Assembly: GCA_025200525.1 (NCBI GenBank)
Contig: CM045768.1
Span: forward strand, 48,372,425-48,436,424
Reading direction: 5' to 3'
Source: Camellia lanceoleosa
Lineage: Eukaryota > Streptophyta > Magnoliopsida > Ericales > Theaceae
Length of the DNA stretch: 64,000 nt
The notes under the pieces are model-generated. The model was not told the origin of the DNA. It made no database searches and saw only the letters and a list, made by a program, of their open reading frames with translations. The translations under genes and the position numbers were made by a program. Shown piece after piece: positions 46,230-57,154 of the stretch. Numbering within the stretch: the first letter of the stretch is position 1; the number at the start of each line of letters is the position of its first letter.

Positions 46230-49200
46230 TTAGAGGTAATATTTTTTCAACTTGTCTATGTTGATTGGTTGTGAGAACTCCAGACCATCCAAGTTCATAA
46301 GAATAATTACCCCTCCTGACTAGATTGACTTGATGATGTAAGGGCCAGTCCAGTTAGGTTTGAACTTGCCCCTAGGGTCATGAATGGGAGCTCGGTTGTC
46401 TTTCAGCACCATGTCCCCTTCTTTGAGATTCTGGGACTTAACCTTCTTGTTAAAAGGCCTAGCAATTCGACATTGGTAGCTCTGGACATGATACAATGCT
46501 CTTACTCTTCTCTCATCAAACAACATCAATTCTTAAAGCCTACTTTGCTGTCAATCTGCCTCTGCTATCTGACACTCAACCATAATTCGTAGTGAGGGCA
46601 CTTCAATTTCGATCGGCAAAACAGCCTCCATCCTGTAGACAAGAGAATAGGGGGTCGCCCTTGTAGATGTTCAAATTGAGGTTCTATAGCCCCAGAGCGC
46701 AAATGGCAATTTATCTACCCAGTCGCTATAGGTTTCCACCATCTTCTGTAGAATTCTCTTAATATTCTTGTTAGCAGCTTCAACAGCCCCATTAGTCTGC
46801 GGCCTGTAGGTTGATGACTTATGGAAATCCACGTTATATTTTTTGAGCAAATTTATCACCTCTTTCTTGAAGTGCATTCCATTATCAGAGATAATTTCAT
46901 TGGGCACCCCATACCGGCATATGATGTTGTTTTTGATGAACTTAGCCACATGTGATACTTTCAATACAGAGTAAGACTAGGCTTCTACCCATTTTGTGAA
47001 GTAATCGATTACTACCAGGATGAATTCATGCCCGTTTGACCCTTTTGGGGTAACTGCGCCGATAACGTCTATTCCCCAAACAGAGAATGACCATGGTGAA
47101 GTCATGTTATAGAGCTTCGACGGCGAAATGGTCATGTGATTAGCATGAATCTGGCATTTGTGACAGCGTTGAACAAAACCAATACAATCCTCTTCCATAG
47201 TTGACCAGTAGTAACCTTGTCTAAGAATTTTTCAGGTGAGCATCACACCATTCATGTGGGCTCCACACTCTCTTTCGTGAATGGCCTCCATAAGGTGCTT
47301 TGATTCTTCTTCCTTGACGTATAGCTTATGCATTCCTAGATGGCCTCTTTTGTACATCTTACCTCCGCAGATAATGAATTGAACGGCCAAACGTTGTATT
47401 TCCTTTTTGTCCTTAGCATTTGCTCCCGGCGGATACACCTTATTTTTCAAAAAATTTCAGATATCATAATACCAGGGGGTTCTTATCTGAAGCCTCATCT
47501 ATTACAGTAATGGCTTCGTAGACCGGCGTGTACCTCTGTTCAATAATAATTGGACGCATCCTAACTCCCAATGGAATGTCTACCATAAAAGATAGAGTTG
47601 CTAATGCATCAGCGAATCGGTTGTTCTCTCTTAGCAAGTAGGCAAACATTAACTTCTTAAACCTCACAATCAGCATATCCAAGACCTGATGATAAACCTT
47701 CATTTTCTCTTCTTTAACCCGTCAATCTCCGTTGGCTTAAGACACAACCAAATTCGAATCCCCGATGATGTCCAACCTTTTTGCCCCTAGTTCCAGGGCG
47801 GCTTCTAAACCAGCGATACACGCCTCATACTTTGCTTTGTTGTTAGATACTTTGAACTGGAGTTTAAAGGCGAAGGGTATATAGGAGTCATCAGGTGCCA
47901 TCAACAATACACCGATCCTATAACCGTATTGATTGGCTGCTCTATCAAAGTACATCATCCACGTTTTCTCTTCTATTTGCAGAATATCTTCATCTGGGAA
48001 AGGTACTCCATCGCTTCATTCCCTTTTACTGGGTGATCTGCCAAAATTTCGCTACAGCTCTCCCTTTAACAGACTTGCATGTAACATATGTAAGATCAAA
48101 TTCGGAGAGAAAAAGAAACCAACGGGTTAGCCTACCTGTAAGCGTTGGTTTCTCAAAGAAATATTTAATGGGATCTAATCTCGAAACCAGGATTACGGAG
48201 TGAGCTAATAGGTAGTGCCTCAACTTCTGGGTAGCCCATACCAAGGCCAGACAAGATTTCTCGAGGAGAGTGTAACGGGTTTCGTAATCCAACATTTTCT
48301 TGCTCAAGTAGTAAACGGATTTCTCTACTTTGGCCCTCTACTCCTGAGCTAACATACACCCCATGGATGAGTTTGTCATTGACAAGTATAAGATAAATGG
48401 TTTTCCCGGTTCTTGCGGTGATAACATAGGTAGATTTTGTAGGTACTGCTTGACCTATTCAAAAGCGAATTGACAGCGATCATCCCACTGGAACTTCTTT
48501 CCTTTCTTCAGGAGACCATATAGTGGTTCACAAGTCAAGGTTAATTTTGAAATAAACCGCCTTATGAATTGTACTTTACCGAGAAAGCCGTGCACCTCCT
48601 TTTCAGTCTTTGGTGGTGGCATTTCTAAGATGGCCTTGATTTTGAAAGGATCTATCTCAATTCCTCTCTGTGTGATTAAGAATCGCAACATTTTTCCTGT
48701 TGTTACATCGAAGGTGAATTTTTGCGGATTCAACCTCAATCTATACTTTCTGATCCACTGAAAGCATTTTTCCAAGGCGGTGTAGTGGCCCTCTCGATCT
48801 TTGGACTTGACAATCATATCGTCTACATACACCTCAACCTCTTTGTGGATCATGTCGTGCAGAATGGTAGTAGCAGCCCTCTGATAAGTGGCCCCAGCAT
48901 TCTTCAGCCCAAACGTTATGACTCGGTAACAATAGGTGCCCCACGAAGTGGTGAAAACGGTCTTCTCCCTATCCTCAAGTGCCATCAAAATTTAGTTATA
49001 CTCGAAAAATCCATCCACAAACGAGAGTAATGCATGGCCCGTGGTGAAGTCTACCAACTCATCAATATACGGTAGTGGAAAATCATCCTTCGGACTAGCC
49101 TTATTCAGATCCCTAAAGTCGACGCAGACTCTGATTCTGCCATCCTTCTTTTGGACTGGAGCAATATTGGCCAACTACGTCGGATATTCAGATACAAGCA

Positions 49201-49573
49201 AGAACCTTGCTCAATCTGTTTGGTAACTTCTTCCTTCATCTTCAAAGCCCAATCTGGGCGAACTCTACGCATCTTTTGCTTAACTGGCCAGGCCTCAGGG
49301 TCGAGAGGGATCTGGTGTTGTACAATCTCAAGATCGATTCCAGGCATGTCTTTATAGGACCACGCGAAAACATCTTTGAAATTTTTTTAATAAAGCGATT
49401 AAACACTCTTTCCTCCGAAGACAGTGCGGACCTGATCTGGACCAAGCGAGGATCTTCTTCAGCACCTACGTTAATTGATACGATTTCATCTGTACAGGGC
49501 TTAACACGTCTCCCCTCCTCATGATCAACCAACATTTTCAAAACCCAAGGAATTTCTTCCTCTTCGTTTATGC
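46230..49573 (-). pseudogene. pol of the Ogre-like element: reverse transcriptase, RNase H, second RNase H, integrase (decayed)
   Basis: Minus-sense order: reverse transcriptase (about 49420-48440) with DGRIRVCVDFRDLNKA and the catalytic YVDDM near 48830-48815; gypsy RNase H (about 48310-48030, LDYETRYTLLEKSCLALVWA); a second, archaeal-type RNase H (47960-47465, YEACIAGLEAAL, GDSNLVVS); and integrase (47450-46230) with CHKCQIHA zinc text, GIDVIG, SDNG, NGAVEAANKN and the terminal GPYIIKSI. The final stop is at 46230-46232. In-frame stops interrupt it, for example at 48992-48994 just before LMALED, at 46977-46979 inside integrase and at 46320-46322 near its end. The two RNase H domains support the Tat lineage. 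The enzyme cannot be made intact. Confidence 0.88.
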
Positions 49574-49673
49574 TAAAATTTTGAAAATTAAGATCAGTTC
49601 AACAAACCAAAAACACAAAGAAGTAGGCAACATTCACAGTATTCCCATTCAAAAAGTTTGGATCTTCGGTTAC
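49574..49673 (-). other. Probable short intron between protease and reverse transcriptase parts
   Basis: On the minus strand GTAACC at 49673 and TTTTAG ending at 49574 bound about 100 AT-rich bases with stops in the coding frame. The protein text before it (Ser/Asp/Glu-rich) and after it (NEEEEIPWVLKMLVD) belongs to the element. Ogre elements are known for an intron at this place. Splicing is not proven. Confidence 0.5.
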
Positions 49674-52300
49674 GGTGGACTCAAAAGAAAGCTAAAAGAC
49701 GACCTGGACAGGACTTTGGCATCCAAGTTACCACTCCCAGAAGTACCAGACTTAGAGGAACTCAAATCTGACCCCGACTCCACAGACTCCGTGGAATCAG
49801 ATCCGGGCTCACTATCTGATTCAGAACTGTTGATGACGCCTTGTTCAAACTTCCAAACTAGGCATGGAGCCTCAGATGCATCCATGATAAGATTGGAGAA
49901 ATCCGTTTCTGGGGTATTCCCGAACATTGAGATAGTAAAACTATCCCCCAAGTTGGTGGTCTCATCTCCTGCAATGGAACTCATTAGTAAGTCGACCAGT
50001 GTTTTTCCCAACAACTTCTCATCTTCAATGCACAGATTTACAGTCCTTCCTTGATCCATATCAGTGCTTAGGTTTGCCTGTTCATCCTTCTCTTCTGGTA
50101 ACTAGTGCCCGAAAAAGATCTCGAATCCCGGATACCTTGTTTTTGTTTCCTAGTCATACCAGGGTTTTGGGAATCCACAGAATGGAAAATCTTCCCCTTG
50201 GTGGACAAAGCATCTGTTCAGGGTTCCCTGTATAGGTTTGTAGACTAACTCATACTGCCTTCCGGTCCTCTTTGCCTTCAGTCTCTCTCTCAACTCTTGT
50301 CCTTTCCTCTGCCAATCTGCAGCGGTAAGTTTGTATCCCAGCCCGAAAGCATGGGGGTTATGACTCAGTTTCTTAGCAACCATACCTCCTTGTCTACCAA
50401 TTCAGCCTAGTCCTAACCCGGGCATATGCCCCCGTTTGTTCATCATGTATATGGATTGCGTACTCATATAATCTTCATCGCCCTCTGCAATGATGGTTTG
50501 GACCAATCGGGCTTCTGCCAGAGAGAAGTCGAAAAGGAACACGTCCTCTTCTCCATGTATGATCTCCAGTAGTGGTGCAGTAGTTCCTTAGGGAGGATGG
50601 ATCGTTGAGTTACCGTACATAGTGGTAATCCCACATTTAAAAGGGTACTTCACTAACTGATGGACTGTTAATGACACAGCCTTCATCTAATGGAGCTAAG
50701 GCCTTCCTAGTAGTAGGTTGAATGTGGCCGGAACATCCATGACATGGAATTCTACCTCATGTTCGGACGGGCCGATCAGGATATTGCTCTTGAATATTCC
50801 CATGACATCCTGGCTTGTATTATCATTAGCCTAGACTGCTTGGGTCGTGGGTGTAAAGTCAATCGGCCTCAAACCGATGGCATAAGTAGTACTCACTAGG
50901 CGCACATTGATCGTCGATCCGGTATCTACTAATACCACCGAAATCCACTTTTGTTAACTCTCCAAGGTTACATACAAAGGCCTGTTGTGGTTGGTGCCCT
51001 CGGGGAGGCAATTCTTTATCCGTGAAGGATATTACTAGTATAACGTCCCTAAAGGTGACCAACGACACCAATTGGTCAGCAATGGTGTTAATGGGCAGTT
51101 TGGTTCGGTTCATTGCTTCGAGCAGGGCTTGCCTATGCTCCTGAGATGCCATTATCAGTCCCCAAATGGATATGTCGGCTTGAATCTTCTTAAACTGTTT
51201 CAAGACCATGTTCTCCTCCACATTCCTCTCTTTTGTTTTCTTGGCCTCCTTTCTAGAGGTCTGTGGCTGGTCTAACGTTGCGGGTTTGAAGTACCGACCA
51301 CTCCGGGTCATATGATTGATCTCATCAGTATACCAAGTGTCATCTGGGGTATCAGCTTTCCAACCTTCGTCAGTGTATGCGTGACTCAGGTTGCTGTCTT
51401 CCCACCACTCTCCTATAGTCATGGCTGGGCTTGTATCAGGTTTTATATAGAGCATATTAACATCATGTGCTCCATCATCATACCATTCTTCTTCCACCAC
51501 AGCTCGGGTTTCAACATCCCAGTACTTTCTAAGTTTTCTCAACATCCTCTTTTGGTCCTTGGGATCCCATTTTGTTTTCTTAGTATTTTGAATGCTGCCG
51601 ATTGTGGACTCAGCTTCTTCTTTCCCTTTTCCTTTGCCTTGTTCCAAAGCTATCTTCGCTTGGATTTCCCCTATCATTTCCTTTTGAAACTGTTCTAGTG
51701 TCTGTTCCTTCTCAGTAAGAGGTGTAGCCTCAGCCTTATCCTTAACAACAATTTCTTATTTTCTCTCGGTCTCTCTCGTCTGTTCCTCCACATCGAACTC
51801 TTTCTCACTCAACCACCTATTGCTAGTTTCTGGCTGGCTCGGGTCCCACCATCCCATATGTACACAGCTTGTGTCTTATTCTTCGAAGAAGTAAAAATCC
51901 TCCAAATCTTCTTCTAATTCTGTGAGATCCTCCTCTAGGTTTGCTAAGTCATGCAGGCCTTGCTCGAGCCACTCATTCTAATTTTGTGCAATTTGGTCTT
52001 CCCCGATAACATTAATGTTGAGAAAATCTAGCAGTATGACCACTGGCTTTGGCTGATCGATGGCCACAATGTGTAAGTTGGGATCATACTCCTCTGCGAG
52101 CGAGATCCCCTTCTCTGTGACATTGGTATCAGGCAACCCGGTCTTCAGTGTATTCTTCTCTTTCTCCATATCTACTGCCACGGACCTGGGTGGGGTTTAT
52201 ATTTCTATTGCCACGGGCTTGGGTAGGGTTTGCGGTGTTAAATCCATCATGCACATGTTTGTGCCTTCTGGAATGACCACCTCCGATTTTGGTAAGTGAG
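49674..52300 (-). pseudogene. Linker and protease region of the Ogre-like polyprotein (decayed)
   Basis: Pieces at 50859-51677, about 50640-50860, 50150-50383 and 49670-50059 carry MTRSGRYFKPATLD, an EHRQALLEAMNRTKLP block, a hydrophobic Val-Leu-Val-Asp-Thr-Gly-Ser type protease loop near 50940-50900, a NLLLGRPWLH-like phrase near 50710, and a Ser/Asp-rich acidic end. A G-patch-like stretch (GLGYKLTAADWQRKG) lies near 50320. Several stops are in frame. The order matches gag-protease linkers of Tat/Ogre elements. Confidence 0.65.
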
Positions 52301-53679
52301 ATGAAGTAATGTATATGTTGGGGTTGAAGGTGGGCGGTAGTGTATGGATATGGTTAATGCTTCTGGGCGGAGGGACTTGGTTATGTGCAGGAAGCAAGTT
52401 GGTTGTTACGTTTGGCTTGGAAGGTGGGGTGATGACTTTGTTGTCGATGAAATCTTGAATCTCATGACGTAGGTAGTAGCACATGTCTGTGGGATGGCCA
52501 TGTTGTTGTGGAAGATATAGTACTGGGTAAGGTCATGTCTAGTTGGCAATGGATTTGAAAGTGGACAAGGATCAATAGGCTTAAGATGCCCCTTTTGCAT
52601 CAATAACTTGAGGGCTTAAGTTGGGCTCATATGGAGGAGGGTAAAGACTCTATGGTTTCGGGGTGGATCGGTATTTTGTGAAGGTTGTAAGGTTGTGGCA
52701 ATAACAAAAGGATCAACCATTTTGGCCATTGTGACGACACTGCTGACATCTGTAAGCTGCGGAATCGTGCTACTGCTAACATTGGTATTCCGAGAGAACG
52801 GCCTTCTTGCAAGTTCGCTTATTCTATGGATGATATCCTTTTTGAATACACTCTCGATCTGGACCCCCAACTCATGTAAGGAAGCAAACATGGACAACGG
52901 TGCCACTATCATTCTTTGCAGCATGTTTGGCTTTAGGTTCTGGACCACTAGCCGGACTTGTTCTCTCTCGGCAGGCCTATTTGTCATTCAAGCTGCCTTG
53001 GCTCTCCACGGGGTGACAAAATCAATGAATGATTCTTTGGGGTTCTGGGTAGTAGCCTCCAGCTCACTAATAGTTACTTTTATCTGAGTGTTATATGTGT
53101 CACGACCCTGACCCGCCCCCGTGGGTTAAGGACGTAACTGGCCAGTAATCATGAGATTACCTACGACCTCAAACAGATCCAAACGTATTTTTAACAGAGT
53201 TAATGGGGGCCAAACGAAAGCAAATCAAAACTTTGTCCATAGAGCTGTGCTTACATGGCACATCAAAACGATTATATACATAGACATTAATAACTCACAT
53301 TAGTAAAACAGTAGCATGAGTTCTGTATAAGCAGGATCATATAAGTCTAAGCCAACCCATCAAAACTATATACAGAATTACACAAAGTCTTCGCCATCTT
53401 GACAACATAAAATAGATAACAAAAAGGCGAAAACGGGTCTCATGCGTGAGACACAAGGGCTGACTCTCCAAAACTTGGGTTATTCTACACAGGCTTCACT
53501 GAGGCTGGGTCTGGGCTTCTCTTGGCTCACCTACAAAGACATGAATGAGCGTGAGCGATAGCCGAGTGAATAATATCAATTACAGAATTTATGCAACAAG
53601 ACATAGAACAAGATTTTCCAACCGACCTTGGCCCAATTCATATCTGTAGTTAACACATATAAGGGTAATTTAAATCAAG

Positions 53680-54000
53680 TAACCATAGTTCCGTACATAC
53701 TGGCCTTTGGCCCATTCAGATTTACATTCATGACGAAACGGCCTTCGGCCCGTTCGATTATGTCAAAACGGCCTTTGGCCCACTCATTCATTTCAAAACG
53801 GCCTTTGGCCCACTCATTCATGTCAGAACGGCCTTCGGCCCGTACATTCGTATCCAAACGACCTTTGGTCCATTCATGTTCATCAAAACGACCTTTGGTA
53901 CATTCATGTTTGACAAAACGACCTTTGGTCCATTCATGTTTAACAAAACAACCTCGGGTCCATTTATGCTTATCAAAATGACCTTAGGTCCATTTATGCA
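53680..54000. repeat. Tandem array of about ten 30-bp units in the nested element
   Basis: Units follow AAAACGGCCTTTGGCCCACT plus about ten bases, and later units drift to AAAACGACCTTTGGTCCATT. Each contains a GGCC...GGCC or GACC...GGTC palindrome. The 30-bp period keeps a ten-residue frame open on the plus strand (53628-53981); it is not treated as a gene. Confidence 0.85.
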
Positions 54001-54334
54001 TTCATATCAGGCTTACGTCCACAATCCCAATTAGTAATTCATAAAGCTTTAAAGGGAGTAAACAATTGGACATTCACAAGCATTCAAACATTGATATTAC
54101 TCACAGTGATCGGCTTGTGGATTGGCCCTAGAGTTTGACCCTACACATTTCATGAACACAAAAGGGTCATTAACCGTTCAATCCATTCTTTAATTCATGT
54201 ATTCCTCTTTAGGCTTTCTTATTATCTCATTAACTCATTTACAATGCTTAACATATGCCTAAGAGTGCTTGCAAGTGAAAGAGAACGGAGAACAGAACAC
54301 AAAATGCAAAAATAGGATTTCAGCAAATAAGGTC

Positions 54335-54570
54335 CCCGCTCGAGCGTGGACTTCCTCGCTCGAGCGGACCCTTAGGTCTGCAAAAGTACTGGTTGTCTTC
54401 AATTCCCGCTCGAGCGCAAACTCGGCCGCTCGAGCGGACTTTCCTGCCTACATAGCTCCCCGCTCGAACGCCAACTTCCCTGCTCGAGCGGGAACCAGAT
54501 CTGCAGAAAATGCTGGGAGCTCATTTTCTCCGCTCGAGCGGCACTTCCTCTACTCGAGCAGAAGTCAAAA
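54335..54570. repeat. Array of paired CGCTCGAGCG palindromes
   Basis: Four pairs of the 10-bp palindrome CGCTCGAGCG (some with one change) lie near 54345/54367, 54404/54430, 54460/54482 and 54530/54553, with members of each pair 12-17 bases apart. Pairs recur every 50-70 bases. Confidence 0.85.
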
Positions 54571-56400
54571 TTCTGGAAATTCCAGGTTATGTTCTTGAGC
54601 TTCAATTCAATTTCCCAGCTACAATTCTTGCATGCAAAGGCTCAAATCTCAAATTTAATCATACTAACATGGTTCCCTTGCAAGATTATAGCATTATGAA
54701 GTTCAATTTATTGATTTACCTACATGCATGTCCCAAAACATAACAAACTCATCACCAATATAGCAAATTCATGCATTCAAGCTTATATCTTTAATTATTC
54801 AAACATGCAAGGCCATCTTGACTTCATTTCCATTTCAAGGATGCAAATGGTGCCAAAACTCAACAAAACCAAGCTTGCATACATGATCAAACTTAAATTT
54901 TTGCTTAATTGACATGATACATGCTATTTTAACACAATTTCATACATGCATGCTTATATCAAGCTTTAATTCCAACAAAACTAACTTAACTCATGCTCTT
55001 GAGTACAAACAACCCTTGAACACACAAGATCACACATTACTTCCATGAATTCAAGAGTCAAGGGCTTACCTAGAAGCTCAATTCCTTCAATATATGGTCC
55101 AATTTAGAGAATGGACTTCAATTTCTCCAAACTTGAGTCAAAATAGCACAATTCTCTCATTCTCTCTCTCTAACAACCGGCCCTCACTCTCTCACAATTG
55201 TCTCTTCAGATTTTTGAGCTCAGATGAGCTAAGGGAGTGTATATGGCCATAAATAAAAGTCCCACTAATGCTTATTTAATAATATTAAATAGTTGGGCAC
55301 TAATTCACCAATTTAATCGATTTAATCCGACCCAAATTAATTTTCAATTAAACTTCACCGTAGGCTCTAAAAATTATGCCCATCACAATGGCGTAGTCAA
55401 TTTCGGGTTCCGCGGCCAATAAGGCCCTCAATTTAATTTCTAAAGCAGATTATTCAAACAGATATTCCTACAGTGAACAGATATGAATTCAAAATCACAT
55501 ATTATCACATAACGGCACACAAAATCATGCTCAACACATAACCATAAACAAATTAAGGACCAATTTAGCATATTACAGAACAGGGGTATCACAATATGAG
55601 TACTGATTGACAAATGCCTTAGATAGCTCCTCTCAATTTCGTTTTGTAGAATCCTCCAATTTAGTATACCAGATGGCCGCCACATCAGACGAGGTCCTTC
55701 CAAACAATGAAATCTTCTGCACCCGAGACGAACCCATGGGCCTCAATACATCCGAAAACAACTAGACATACACGATCGGATCCCTACTCCCATCGAATCT
55801 ATCGATGTGGGACATCTTAAATTTCTCCGATAATCTAACCGAAGCCTCAGTGTACCCATCTTCGATATCTGGAATAGAGTTGAAGCCCTGGGATTTCTTC
55901 GATGCTTTCTCTAATCTGGCGATTTTGACCAATGTTGGATCAATTTCATTGATATCGAAAGGAAAAATCCCTGGAGGAGGTTGAACTGGAGGACGATAAG
56001 CTGGAGCTAGGGGAAATATATCTTGAGGATTTGGGACTGGTAGATTTTCTACTGGTGGAGGTAGATCTGGGTTTGACTGAGTAGTAGGGACCGGGTGCAC
56101 AGTTGATGCTGATGCCCCAGATGTACGTCGTAGATCGGCAATGACTTCATCTTATGTGGCCATCCTTTGGTTTATAGTATCCATAGTTCTTTGGACGACA
56201 ACCATCATGGCAGTGAATTCCTCTGCGTTTGGTGCTGTGTTCTGTGCCATTGCTAACCTAAGTGAACTAGATGCTGGTGAATTGATTGGCCGAGAACAGG
56301 TAGGTGTTTGTGGAGTGCTTTGTACTGAATCTACTGATTGTCTATTCCTTCTCCGCCGAGTAACTGGAGGAAGCGTGATTAGTATGGGCTGACCATCAAC

Positions 56401-57130
56401 AAGGTCTCAAGCTTTGCACAGTCTTCCGAAACGAGTCCACACAACTTGGGGAATATTGGGTCTTTCTGAAGCTATGGTGGTAAACTACCTAGCAAAAAGA
56501 AAGAAAAAAAGACAAAATCAAAATTGGATAGCACTCGGCCCCAATTCACAACAAGCAAGACACATAGCTGAACTATAATCCCCACTGAACTCTATTTTCA
56601 AACCTCACTGATATGAACCATCTTGTACAATCTCACTGTAGAAGCACATATCAAGTAAAAGAACCAAAACACCTCTATAAGGGGGTAGGGTTACCTTGTT
56701 CTAGATTTTTGGCATGATCTAGGCTGCAATATTTCACAAAATGAGTTTCACAACATCCTGCAAATGGGTGGCACCCTCTCCTAGATTGGAATAGTTACTG
56801 TAGCTTCACTATGTGCAACTAAGTCGAATGGTCAAAAGGGTACCTTGGCAAGATTATCTAATATACCTCTCACACCTAACACCGAGAAGTGAAAGAAGGA
56901 TCAAATGGTATAGCGGTAGTCCAGATCCAAGGGTTACGTTCCCAACATGGTAGAGCCCATGACCGGTCGGCCTTTTGGTAAGCCTTTCGGGCGAGCCTCC
57001 GGCAAACCGTCCAGGAATAGCAATCGACAAACACAATGACTTTAAGCGCACCAATGCAAATGTAAATGCAAAGAAACATACAAGTGTAAATAAAAGGTCA
57101 CATCATGGGTTTCAAGTCAAGTTCTCTAAA
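56401..57130 (-). other. Leader between primer site and gag of the Ogre-like element
   Basis: About 0.7 kb with no long intact frame on the minus strand. The short frames at 56854-57079 show no family resemblance. Confidence 0.5.
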
Positions 57131-57149
57131 TTCCCTAGCAGAGTCGCCA
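57131..57149 (-). other. Primer binding site of the Ogre-like element (tRNA-Arg type)
   Basis: The minus strand reads TGGCGACTCTGCTAGGGA a few bases after the 5' LTR end at 57155. This matches the known Ogre-type site, complementary to the 3' end of a plant tRNA-Arg, with perhaps one change. Confidence 0.75.
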
Positions 57150-57154
57150 GAAAC

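Larger units (their letters stand above)
53098..55593. mobile_element. Nested 2.5-kb TG...CA element, probable solo LTR
   Basis: It begins TGTCACGACCCTGACC and ends GGGGTATCACA, flanked by a perfect 5-bp duplication ATATG. It has no gag or pol text and no inner pair of LTRs, so a solo LTR left by recombination is the simplest reading. It contains a 30-bp tandem array (53680-54000) and a palindrome array (54340-54570). The parent lineage is not clear; the length would suit a large Ty3/gypsy LTR. Confidence 0.78.
52301..56400 (-). pseudogene. gag of the Ogre-like element, split by a nested insertion
   Basis: Upstream part: 56400 to about 55599, with the Pro-rich text PPPVENLPVPNPQDIFPLAP and the capsid start MSHIDRFDGSRDP. 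Downstream part: 53092 to about 52301, with EREQVRLVVQNLKPNMLQRM, SMFASLHELGVQIE and the tail phrase CYYLRHEIQDFIDNKVITPP. The two parts are separated by a 2.5-kb insertion with target duplication ATATG (53093-53097 and 55594-55598). Extra stops exist outside the insertion. Confidence 0.75.

Noticed and set aside
49521..50054. 177-residue plus-strand frame over the protease linker
   Set aside because: It is the mirror frame of the Ser/Asp-rich minus-strand coding text of the retroelement.
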